Assembly (NCBI GenBank): GCA_022773395.1
Contig: JALFBL010000062.1
Location: forward strand, 1-64,000
DNA length: 64,000 nt
DNA from: Prevotella sp.
Lineage (GTDB): Bacteria > Bacteroidota > Bacteroidia > Bacteroidales > Bacteroidaceae
Direction: 5' to 3'
Below the pieces are notes generated by a model. That model searched no databases and was not told the origin of the DNA. It saw nothing but the letters and a program-made list of their open reading frames with translations. Both the position numbers and the translations under genes were made by a program. Each line of letters opens with the position of its first letter. Positions within the stretch are counted from its first letter, which is position 1. This document shows, in pieces, positions 45,112 to 53,518 of this stretch.

Positions 45112-45594
45112 TCATTTTTGTGGATAGACCAGATTCTCCTCTGTGATTTTTTCCAACACCTCTTCCAAATATTTACGGGCTTCAAAGCGAGCCATTGGCA
45201 GGTCGTGCAGCAAATGATTTCCACAGTCGGCTGCCGTTGCCCCCGGTATTTCTCCTTCAAAATCGGCAACGAAACGAAATGTTCGCTTCATCAACTCCAC
45301 GATGTTTTTCGACTCAAGGTCGCCCCTCATCAGCAGATAGTTGCCCGTAAGACACCCCATCGGTCCCCAATAAACGATGCGGTCTTTCCACTCTTCATCA
45401 TTGCGCAAGTAGGTGGCTGCCAGGTGCTCAATGGTATGGATGGCACCATTGTGGAGTGCAGGTTCAAGATTGGGCCGCTTCATACGGATATCAAAAGTGG
45501 TAACGGTCTCACCGCCCACCTCATCTTTGCGCGAAACGTAAATGCCCCGCAACAATTTGAGATGGTTGATGGTAAATGATGGTATCTTGTCCAT
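45112..45594 (-). CDS. luxS: S-ribosylhomocysteine lyase
   Basis: 160-aa LuxS: zinc ligands H53, H57 (HTIEH) and C124 (ADCGNH), and the catalytic C81 in GPMGCLTG. It cleaves S-ribosylhomocysteine to homocysteine and the precursor of autoinducer 2. mtnN, which makes its substrate, lies 103 bp upstream on the same strand, so both steps of the activated methyl cycle are together. Confidence 0.95.
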   Translation of the reverse strand: MDKIPSFTINHLKLLRGIYVSRKDEVGGETVTTFDIRMKRPNLEPALHNGAIHTIEHLAATYLRNDEEWKDRIVYWGPMGCLTGNYLLMRGDLESKNIVELMKRTFRFVADFEGEIPGATAADCGNHLLHDLPMARFEARKYLEEVLEKITEENLVYPQK

Positions 45595-45697
45595 AATCTT
45601 TATTTGTCTTTCTTGATAATGCTCCATGAATGGAATGTTCTACAATCGTTCTATGAATGAGTGTTCCATAGATGCTCTTCATGAAAGCCGTCATGTA

Positions 45698-46381
45698 TCA
45701 GATGGTTTCCAGAAAATGTTTTGTAACGTTGAACGACCCCTCCGCCATGCGTGCCCAGAAGTCGTAATACATCTTCGCCTTGTCGTCTTTCAGCGGAATG
45801 TCGCTGATAATGCGGAAACTGATGAACGGAACACCGTAGACATGGCAGGTTTGCGCAATGGAACAACTCTCCATGTCCACCGCCTTGGCTTGTGGAAAGT
45901 GAGAGAGAATCTCGCGCATCTTTTCCTTGCTATCTACAAACCATTCGCCGCTTACGGTTGTTCCGGCGTGAACAGGTGTTCCGCAATCCAATGCCAATGC
46001 CTTTTCCACCAATTCTTCAGGAGAGGGATAAGTGGCAGGCATACCCATCAGTTGTCCGTATGCACATTCCTTTCCGCAATAAGCATCGTGATACGCACAC
46101 TCCCGGCTCACCACCACTTCCGTGGTGTTCAGCGACACGTCCGCACCCCCGGCAACACCCGTGCTGACGACAAGATCCGGCCGATAGTTATCAATCATTT
46201 CCACAGCACCGATGGTGGAATTCACCTTTCCGATGCCGCATTGCTGCAAAACCACCTGCTTGTTGCCGATGTTGCCGATATAGAACGTCTTTCCATTATG
46301 CTCTTCTGTGATTTCATGGTCAAGAAGCGTCTTCAATTGTACCAGCTCCTTTTCCATTGCTACAATAATTCCTATCTTCAT
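45698..46381 (-). CDS. mtnN: 5'-methylthioadenosine/S-adenosylhomocysteine nucleosidase
   Basis: 227-aa nucleosidase removing adenine from MTA and SAH. Family marks: KIGIIVAMEKEL at the start, GIGKVNSTIG, VSTGVAGGAD, and VDMESCSIAQ with the substrate-binding glutamate. The promoter lies in the left arm of the inverted repeat at 46384-46457, which it shares with the divergent YfhO gene. Confidence 0.94.
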   Translation of the reverse strand: MKIGIIVAMEKELVQLKTLLDHEITEEHNGKTFYIGNIGNKQVVLQQCGIGKVNSTIGAVEMIDNYRPDLVVSTGVAGGADVSLNTTEVVVSRECAYHDAYCGKECAYGQLMGMPATYPSPEELVEKALALDCGTPVHAGTTVSGEWFVDSKEKMREILSHFPQAKAVDMESCSIAQTCHVYGVPFISFRIISDIPLKDDKAKMYYDFWARMAEGSFNVTKHFLETI

Positions 46382-46383
46382 GT

Positions 46384-46457
46384 TGCAAATTTACGTAAAA
46401 TAATCCGATTTCAGAGCCTATCCATCGGCAAATCGGATTATTTTACGTAAATTTGCA
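46384..46457. promoter_or_regulatory. 28-bp perfect inverted repeat forming mirrored divergent promoters
   Basis: Bases 46384-46411 are exactly complementary to 46430-46457, with an 18-nt spacer. Each arm ends in TAAATTTG, a consensus -7 box: one faces right (46448-46455, 33 bp before the YfhO ATG), the other left (46386-46393) towards mtnN. Both genes therefore have the same upstream sequence and presumably the same regulation. Confidence 0.8.
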
Positions 46458-46487
46458 CCTTATAAAATATAAACGTTTATAAAAGAT

Positions 46488-49004
46488 ATGAAGACTTGGA
46501 AACAATACCTGCCCGATGTATTGGTAGTGGTGCTATTCGCCGTGATTTCGTTTGCCTATTTCTTTCCTGCCAACATAGACGGAAAGATTCTGTACCATAA
46601 CGACTCGTCGGCCGGTGTAGGCGCGGGACAGGAATCCACAGAGTATTATCAGAAAACGGGCGAGCGGACACGCTGGATCAGTTCGGTGTTTAGCGGAATG
46701 CCAACCTACCAGACGGCACCCTCCTATTCGAGTACCGATGCCCTGAGTTTTGCCACAAAGGCATACCATCTGTGGTTGCCCGAGAACGTATGGTTTGTTT
46801 TCGTCTATCTTTTGGGTTTCTACATTCTGCTCCGCGCTTTCAACTTCAAGCAGTGGATGGCAGCATTGGGAGCCGTGATATGGGCATTTTCCAGTTATTT
46901 CTTCATTATCATCGCCGCCGGACACTTGTGGAAAGTAATGGCTCTGGCCTATCTTCCGCCAATGATTGCAGGTGTAGTGCTGGCTTATCGGGGAAAATAT
47001 CGGTGGGGACTCATCGTCACCGCCATCTTTTCCGCCTTTGAGATAAATGCCAACCACGTACAGATGACCTATTATTATTTGTTCATTATTCTCTTCATGA
47101 TCATCGCCTACATGGTGGAAGCCATCAGGGAGAAACGGATGGCCCATTTCGTGAAAGCCACGTCGGTATGCCTGGCCGGTGCAGCCATTGGCATCAGCAT
47201 GAACCTGACCAATCTGTATCACACCTGGCAATACTCGCAGGAGAGTATGCGCGGAAAGAGTGAACTGGTGAAGAAAAACGCTGCCAACCAAACCGATAGC
47301 GGACTCGACCGCGACTATATCACACAGTGGAGCTACGGCATCAGCGAAACATGGACGTTGCTCGTTCCCAACACCAAGGGCGGTGCTTCCGTTCCATTGG
47401 CAGCCAACAAGACTGCCATGGACAAGGCCGACAACAACTTTGTGGAGATTTATCAGCAGATAGGACAATATTGGGGCGAGCAACCCGGAACGAGCGGCCC
47501 CGTGTATGTGGGTGCCTTTGTGCTGATGCTTTTTGTCTTGGGGCTTTTCATTGTCAAAGGTCCAATGAAATGGGCTTTGTTGGCAGCCACTATTCTTTCC
47601 ATTATGCTTTCTTGGGGAAAGAATTTTATGGGACTTACCGATTTCTTTATTGATTATGTGCCGATGTATGCCAAGTTCCGTACCGTGGCATCCATCTTGG
47701 TGATTGCCGAATTTACCATTCCCCTGTTGGCGATGATGGCCTTGAAAAAGGTGGTGGACGAACCGCAGATTCTCACCCGCGAAATGAAATGGGTGTATGT
47801 CAGTTTCGGTCTTACCGCCGGCACCGCCCTGCTTTTTGCCCTGATGCCATCGGTGTTCTTCTCCTCTTTCGTTTCATCGTCAGAGATGGCTGCCTTGCAG
47901 AAAGGCATTCCGGAAGAGTATCTCGGCCGTCTGCTTGCCAATCTCACAGATATGCGCACGGCCATGTTCACAGCCGACTGCTGGCGCACCTTCTTCATCA
48001 TCGTGGCGGGAACGCTGATGCTGCTCCTGTTCAAGGCAAAGAAACTGAAAGCCAACTACATGGTATGGGGAATCCTCATTCTCTGCCTGATAGATATGTG
48101 GGATGTAAATAAACGCTACCTGAATGACGGCATGTTCGTGAACGAGAGCGTGCGCGAAACGCCCGTCAAGAAGACCAAGACCGATGAGATTATTTTGGAG
48201 GACAAGAGCAGTCTTGGCAACTATCGTGTGCTGAACATGGCTTCCAATACGTTCAACGAGAACGAGACCTCTTACTACCACAAGAGCATTGGCGGCTATC
48301 ACGCAGCCAAATTGCGCCGCTACCAAGAAATGATCGATGCCCACATTGCTCCCGAAATGCAAAGGATGATGGAAGCCATCGTCAAGGCGAACGGAGATAT
48401 GACGAAAGTGAATGGCGACAGCATCTTCCCCGTGCTCAACTTATTGAATATGCGCTATGCCATTGTGCCGTTGCAGGGCGGCGAAACCGTTCCCGTAAAG
48501 AACCCATACGCCTACGGCAATGCGTGGTTTGTGGACAAGATGGTCTATGCCGACAATGCCAACCAGGAAATCGAACTGGTTGGGAAGTTGCCTTTGCGCC
48601 ACGAGGCCGTGGCCGACAAGAAATTCAAGGAGCAGCTGGGCGAAAGCAAAGTGCAGGACAACACATCTATCGTGACCCTTACCGATTTCGCTCCCAACCG
48701 CCTGTCATACGACGTGAAATCCGACAAGGGCGGCGTGATTGTCTTTTCCGAAATCTACTATCCCGGCTGGACAGCCAAAATAGATGGGAAAGACGCCGAA
48801 TTGAGCCGTGCCGATTACATTTTGCGCGCCCTGAACGTGAGTGCCGGCAACCATAAGGTGGAACTTTCCTTCCATCCCCAGTCCATCAAGACCACAGAGA
48901 CCATTGCCTACATGGCCTATGCCGTGCTCATTCTGGCCATTCTGTTCACCGCCTACATGGAGCGGAAGAAAAGTAAACAGACTGAGAAAACAGCAGAAAA
49001 CTAA
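46488..49004 (+). CDS. YfhO family membrane protein
   Basis: 838-aa integral membrane protein with about a dozen transmembrane segments and a C-terminal extracytoplasmic domain (residues about 560-800), followed by a last helix and a Lys-rich tail. This matches the YfhO superfamily, thought to be involved in glycosyl transfer to surface polymers. The next gene, fkp, 3 bp on, supplies GDP-fucose, so a role in surface glycosylation is plausible but inferred. Confidence 0.83.
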   Translation: MKTWKQYLPDVLVVVLFAVISFAYFFPANIDGKILYHNDSSAGVGAGQESTEYYQKTGERTRWISSVFSGMPTYQTAPSYSSTDALSFATKAYHLWLPENVWFVFVYLLGFYILLRAFNFKQWMAALGAVIWAFSSYFFIIIAAGHLWKVMALAYLPPMIAGVVLAYRGKYRWGLIVTAIFSAFEINANHVQMTYYYLFIILFMIIAYMVEAIREKRMAHFVKATSVCLAGAAIGISMNLTNLYHTWQYSQESMRGKSELVKKNAANQTDSGLDRDYITQWSYGISETWTLLVPNTKGGASVPLAANKTAMDKADNNFVEIYQQIGQYWGEQPGTSGPVYVGAFVLMLFVLGLFIVKGPMKWALLAATILSIMLSWGKNFMGLTDFFIDYVPMYAKFRTVASILVIAEFTIPLLAMMALKKVVDEPQILTREMKWVYVSFGLTAGTALLFALMPSVFFSSFVSSSEMAALQKGIPEEYLGRLLANLTDMRTAMFTADCWRTFFIIVAGTLMLLLFKAKKLKANYMVWGILILCLIDMWDVNKRYLNDGMFVNESVRETPVKKTKTDEIILEDKSSLGNYRVLNMASNTFNENETSYYHKSIGGYHAAKLRRYQEMIDAHIAPEMQRMMEAIVKANGDMTKVNGDSIFPVLNLLNMRYAIVPLQGGETVPVKNPYAYGNAWFVDKMVYADNANQEIELVGKLPLRHEAVADKKFKEQLGESKVQDNTSIVTLTDFAPNRLSYDVKSDKGGVIVFSEIYYPGWTAKIDGKDAELSRADYILRALNVSAGNHKVELSFHPQSIKTTETIAYMAYAVLILAILFTAYMERKKSKQTEKTAEN

Positions 49005-49007
49005 GGA

Positions 49008-51851
49008 ATGATGAAAAAATTGTTATCCCTTCCCCCTAACCTCGTGAATGGTTTTCACGAGGTTACTGGTTTAGACAGTAAGGAATGGTTTTGCACACAC
49101 GACCCTGTTGGACGAAAACTGGGAAGTGGTGGCGGAAGTACCTGGCTGCTGAACGCAGCCCACCGGTACATGGCACCCGACAAGAGTTTTGACGAATGGC
49201 TTGCTGCCGACAAGAAATTGCTGCTGCATGCCGGCGGACAGAGTCGGCGACTACCATCGTATGCCCCTTCGGGCAAGGTGCTCACGCCCATTCCCGTGTT
49301 CAGATGGGAGCGCGGGCAACGGCTGTCCCAGGATTTGCTCTCGTTGCAAATACCACTCTATGAACGCATCATGGACATGGCACCCAACAGCCTTCACACC
49401 ATGATTGTGAGTGGCGATGTGTACATCCGCTCCACCAAGCCCCTGCAGCCCGTTCCAGAAGCCGATGTCGTTTGCTACGGTTTGTGGCTGGAACCCGAAG
49501 TGGCCAAGAACCACGGCGTGTTCGTAAGCAAGCACAAAACGCCCTCCACGCTCGAATGTATGCTGCAAAAGCCATCGGTCAAGAAATTGGGAGAACTGAT
49601 GAACGACCATTTCTACCTGACCGACATCGGAATATGGCTGTTGAGCGACCGTGCCGTAAGGCTGCTGATGAAACGCTCGGAGCAGAACGGCGAAACCATC
49701 AACTACGACATGTACGGCGAGTTTGGCCTTGCCTTGGGCGAGCATCCCGGCATCAAGGATGACGAACTGAACAACCTGCAGGTGGCCGTGCTGCCCTTAC
49801 CCGGCGGCGAGTTCTATCATTTCGGCACCACACGCGAAATCATCTCCTCAACGCTCGCCATCCAGAACTTGGTGAGCGACCAGCGCGAAATCATGCACCA
49901 CTCTTTGAAACCCCATCCTGCCATGTTCGTGCAGAACGCTTTCACCGAAACCGCCATCACCGAAGACAACCGAAACTTATGGATTGAGAACAGTTGGGTG
50001 GGACAGAAATGGACGCTGGCACAGGACAATGTGGTGACGGGAGTGCCCGAAAACGATTGGGAAATCCATTTGCAACCGGGCGATTGCGTGGATATTGTGC
50101 CCATTGGCGACCACCAATTTTGTGTGCGCCCCTACGGCTTCGATGACAAGTTCCGTGGACATTTGGGACATGCCGACACACTGTTTCTGGGCAACTCCAT
50201 GAAACAGTGGGCTGTTCAACGACAAATCAATCTCTCTTCAATTGAGGGGAACGATGACTTGCAGGCGGCCCGCATCTTTCCCGTAACCGACAATCTGCAC
50301 GATGCCGGACTGCTGTTGCGCTGGATGCTCCACGACCCCCAATTGCAAGGCGCGCGTCGGCTGTGGGGCGAAAGCCAAAAACTCAGTGCCGACGAAATAT
50401 CGGCACAGGCCAATCTTCGCCGCCTGACAGCGCAGCGGGCTTCATTCCGTGCCGACAACTGGAAGGCCTTGGCGAACAACCACGAACACAGCGTGTTCTA
50501 CCAGACAGACTTGGAAGATGCCGCACGCGCATTTGCAAAGCACCATATCAGCCAGCCCTTGCCCATTCCCGACCATGCACCTTTGCTCAAACGCATACAC
50601 GACAGCATGTTCCGCTCTGAATGCGCGCGCAACCGTGGCGAAGCGTACGAACAGGCAGAGCGCAAGGCCTTTGATTTGCTGCGCGAGGGACTAACCGAGC
50701 GGGCATTGTCCGAAAAGCAATCACCCCGTATGTCTGTCCATGGCGACCAGATTGTTTGGGGCAGAAGTCCTGTGCGCATTGATGTTGCCGGAGGCTGGAC
50801 CGACACACCGCCCTATTGCCTGATGGAGGGCGGCAGCGTGGTGAACCTTGCCGTCGAGTTGAACGGGCAGCCACCGCTGCAAACCTATGTCCGTCCGTGC
50901 AGCCAACCCCACATCGTGTTGCGCAGCATCGACCTTGGCGCCATGGAGGAGGTGCGCACATACGAGCAACTGGCCAACTTCAATCAGGTGGGCAGTCCGT
51001 TCTCCATACCCAAGGCTGCATTGGCACTGGCCGGATTTCTGCCCGGATTCTCCACTGAAATGCACAACACTCTGGAACAACATTTGCAGGCGTTCGGTTG
51101 CGGTATCGAACTGACCCTTCTTTCGGCCATTCCTGCCGGAAGCGGTCTGGGCACGAGCAGTATTCTCGCCTCCACCGTGCTCGGAGCGTTGAACGATTTC
51201 TGCGGACTGGCATGGGACAAGAACGAGATTGGACACCGCACGCTCGTGCTGGAGCAGTTGCTCACCACCGGCGGCGGATGGCAGGACCAGTTCGGAGGGA
51301 TTTTCCAAGGAGTGAAGTTGTTGCAGACAGAGCGTGGCTTCGACCAGAACCCCATTGTAAGATGGTTGCCCGGCGATTTGTTCACACAGCCCGAATACAA
51401 GGCCTGCCACCTATTATATTATACGGGAATCACGCGGACGGCGAAGACTATCCTTGCCGAAATCGTCAGAAGAATGTTTCTCAACCAGCACACCCAGTTG
51501 GCCCTGCTGCGCGAAATGAAACATCATTCCCACGAAATGTATGAAGCCATTCAACGTGCAGATTTCCATACAATGGGGAGGCTCGTGCGCAAGACATGGA
51601 CGCAGAATCAGACCATCGACATCGGGACGAATCCTGCAGAAGTGCAGCGGATAGTTGCCCTGACCGACGACCTGTGCATGGGCTACAAACTGACGGGTGC
51701 CGGCGGAGGCGGCTATCTCTACATGGTGGCGAAAGACCCGCAGGCAGCAGTACGCATCAGGCAGGTGCTTGAGTCCAACCGTCCCAATGCCAACGCACGG
51801 TTTGTAGACATGTCGCTGAGTGCAGAGGGACTGCAAGTGAGCAGAAGTTAG
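49008..51851 (+). CDS. fkp: Bifunctional fucokinase / fucose-1-phosphate guanylyltransferase
   Basis: 947-aa Fkp that salvages L-fucose to GDP-fucose for capsule and glycoproteins. The N-terminal half is the guanylyltransferase (LGSGGGSTWLLNAA, HAGGQSRRLPSYAPSGK), the C-terminal half a GHMP kinase (PVRIDVAGGWTDTPPYC, PAGSGLGTSS near residues 709-718, TGAGGGGYL). Full length. Starts 3 bp after YfhO; a second ATG directly follows the first. Confidence 0.95.
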   Translation: MMKKLLSLPPNLVNGFHEVTGLDSKEWFCTHDPVGRKLGSGGGSTWLLNAAHRYMAPDKSFDEWLAADKKLLLHAGGQSRRLPSYAPSGKVLTPIPVFRWERGQRLSQDLLSLQIPLYERIMDMAPNSLHTMIVSGDVYIRSTKPLQPVPEADVVCYGLWLEPEVAKNHGVFVSKHKTPSTLECMLQKPSVKKLGELMNDHFYLTDIGIWLLSDRAVRLLMKRSEQNGETINYDMYGEFGLALGEHPGIKDDELNNLQVAVLPLPGGEFYHFGTTREIISSTLAIQNLVSDQREIMHHSLKPHPAMFVQNAFTETAITEDNRNLWIENSWVGQKWTLAQDNVVTGVPENDWEIHLQPGDCVDIVPIGDHQFCVRPYGFDDKFRGHLGHADTLFLGNSMKQWAVQRQINLSSIEGNDDLQAARIFPVTDNLHDAGLLLRWMLHDPQLQGARRLWGESQKLSADEISAQANLRRLTAQRASFRADNWKALANNHEHSVFYQTDLEDAARAFAKHHISQPLPIPDHAPLLKRIHDSMFRSECARNRGEAYEQAERKAFDLLREGLTERALSEKQSPRMSVHGDQIVWGRSPVRIDVAGGWTDTPPYCLMEGGSVVNLAVELNGQPPLQTYVRPCSQPHIVLRSIDLGAMEEVRTYEQLANFNQVGSPFSIPKAALALAGFLPGFSTEMHNTLEQHLQAFGCGIELTLLSAIPAGSGLGTSSILASTVLGALNDFCGLAWDKNEIGHRTLVLEQLLTTGGGWQDQFGGIFQGVKLLQTERGFDQNPIVRWLPGDLFTQPEYKACHLLYYTGITRTAKTILAEIVRRMFLNQHTQLALLREMKHHSHEMYEAIQRADFHTMGRLVRKTWTQNQTIDIGTNPAEVQRIVALTDDLCMGYKLTGAGGGGYLYMVAKDPQAAVRIRQVLESNRPNANARFVDMSLSAEGLQVSRS

Positions 51852-51890
51852 CGTCTGTCACGGTTGCCGTGAAAATATTATCGACAAAGA

Positions 51891-52763
51891 ATGATGGAGT
51901 TTCGTACAAAAGTGAAGATAGAACGCCCTACATGGCAGATAGAGCCGTGCGAGCGGATGCTGTTTGTCGGCTCATGTTTCGCCGACAACATCGGGAGGAG
52001 GTTTGCAGAGGAGCAATTCCACACCACCATCAATCCTTTCGGCGTGATGTATAATCCCGCCAGCATGTGGCACACCATTTCCCGGTGGGCAAACGCCCAG
52101 TCCCACCCTTTGGACAACGCCCGGCTTTGCCAGTGCGGCAATTTCCAGCCCCCTCGTATAGCGGTTCTCACACTGGGCACCAACCGCATTTACCGTTTGA
52201 AGGCCACGGGCGAGATTGTGGACAACTGCGAGAAACGCCCCCAAAGTCTGTTTCAGGAAGAGGAGTTGGGCATCGATGATTGTTTTTCCTATTTAAGCCA
52301 GTCGGTAGAACAACTGCTCGCCCTCCATCCCAGTACCAAGGTCGTGGTGACGGTCAGCCCCATCCGCTATGCCAAGTACGGTTTCCACGGCAGTGCGCTG
52401 TCCAAGGCGGTATTGTTGCTGGCAGCCGACCGCCTGACAAAAGCCTATCCCGATACCGTCGCCTATTTCCCTGCCTACGAAATCGTGAACGACGAACTGC
52501 GCGACTACCGTTTCTACAAGGCAGACATGCTGCACCCGTCCGAGCAGGCGGTGGAATACATCTGGCAACTCTTTTCCGATGCCTTTTTCAGCAATGCCGC
52601 CAAGCGTTTCCTGCAGGAATGGCATCCACTCAAGCAGGCGCTCCATCACCAGCCCTTCCATCCCGATTCAGAGGAATACCGCAATTTTATGGATAAAACC
52701 ATGTTGAAAGTAAGGGAATTGTCGAAAAAATACCCTAACTTTCCCGGCATCAGTCTTCCATAG
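51891..52763 (+). CDS. GSCFA domain protein
   Basis: 290-aa protein of the GSCFA family, named for the motif seen here as VGSCFADNIGRRF (about residues 25-38). The fold is SGNH-hydrolase-like; substrates are unknown. SPIRYAKYGFHGSALSKA and DMLHPSEQAVEYIW carry a likely catalytic histidine. Follows fkp by 39 bp; in Bacteroidetes this gene often lies close to murF-alr, as here. Confidence 0.88.
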   Translation: MMEFRTKVKIERPTWQIEPCERMLFVGSCFADNIGRRFAEEQFHTTINPFGVMYNPASMWHTISRWANAQSHPLDNARLCQCGNFQPPRIAVLTLGTNRIYRLKATGEIVDNCEKRPQSLFQEEELGIDDCFSYLSQSVEQLLALHPSTKVVVTVSPIRYAKYGFHGSALSKAVLLLAADRLTKAYPDTVAYFPAYEIVNDELRDYRFYKADMLHPSEQAVEYIWQLFSDAFFSNAAKRFLQEWHPLKQALHHQPFHPDSEEYRNFMDKTMLKVRELSKKYPNFPGISLP

Positions 52764-52815
52764 CCGTTCGTATCCTATCCCATAGACGTATAATAATCAA
52801 GGCTTGTTCTGACTA

Positions 52816-53052
52816 TTACACCTCTATGGTCACGTCCTGCCCTTTCAGTTCGTAGTAAAACCATTCCCCCGATGCTGGCACGGTGGTGGTTTCAGTCCCA
52901 CTCTTGATGGTGCCCGTGAACACCATGTTGAGTTTGATCGTCTTTCCCACGGATTCTTCCGTGGCCATCTTGACGATGGGCGTCTGCGCCATCATCTGCA
53001 GCAGCAGGACTGCCATGCGCTTGGTTCTGCTTACTAAAGTTTCTTTTGTCAT
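52816..53052 (-). pseudogene. N-terminal fragment of a secreted LRR-type protein
   Basis: 78-codon frame starting MTKETLVSRTKRMAVLLLQM. The part VGKTIKLNMVFTG...WFYYELKGQDVTIEV resembles the N-terminal domain of the LRR protein at 28667-29920 (GETITLYF...YKLTAQEVKLTGN), but it stops exactly where the repeats should begin. It is either a truncated gene or a small protein reusing that domain. Confidence 0.5.
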
Positions 53053-53078
53053 GTTGTTTGTGTTTAAAAAATTAATAA

Positions 53079-53394
53079 TTAAGTTTTTGTAAGTACTTTC
53101 CGCTGTTTTGCGTTGAAACGGTTGATTATCATTGTCTTTCTTGGCAGGGCGGCTTGCTCTGCCATAGTCGGGGCTTTCTGCACCGCACGCTTCTGCACCA
53201 TGCTCTCGCTGCAGGTGGTCTTGGTTTCGAGAATGATGCGGTTGATGTTGTCGATGAGCGATGCCTCGACGGGGCGGGTGGTATCGCCTGCGGTGATGTA
53301 TGCCGCCTCTATGTGGCGGAAGAGGGTGTCTGTGGGCAGGTCGTTGCACCTGGTTTCATACCTTCGTGTCCTTAATTTGTTGTCTTGTTTCCAT
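53079..53394 (-). pseudogene. Frameshifted small unknown gene
   Basis: The ATG at 53394 gives METRQQIKDTKV then a stop. In the neighbouring frame a protein-like sequence continues without a start (NDLPTDTLFRHIEAAYITAG, then SLIDNINRIILETKTTCSES) to a stop at 53079. A small deletion near 53358 explains both. An upstream -7-like box (TATCTTTA, about 53399-53406) supports a former gene. Family not recognised. Confidence 0.5.
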
Positions 53395-53488
53395 GATATA
53401 AAGATAATGTTTTTTTGAAAAATGCAAATGACGGTCTTGCTTTTTTTCTTTTTCGCGCCGATTATTCCATTGTTTGTAGAATTCTTCG

Positions 53489-53496
53489 TAAGTTTG
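53489..53496 (+). promoter_or_regulatory. murF-alr promoter -7 box
   Basis: TAAGTTTG fits TAnnTTTG and lies 22 bp before the ATG, which implies a short leader. Confidence 0.5.
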
Positions 53497-53518
53497 CACC
53501 CGTAATAAGGAACAAGTT

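Noticed and set aside
52816..53349. 177-codon continuous frame on the minus strand
   Set aside because: The first 99 codons (MQRPAHRHPLPPHRGG) are the wrong frame of the neighbouring broken gene; only the part from 53052 on looks coding.
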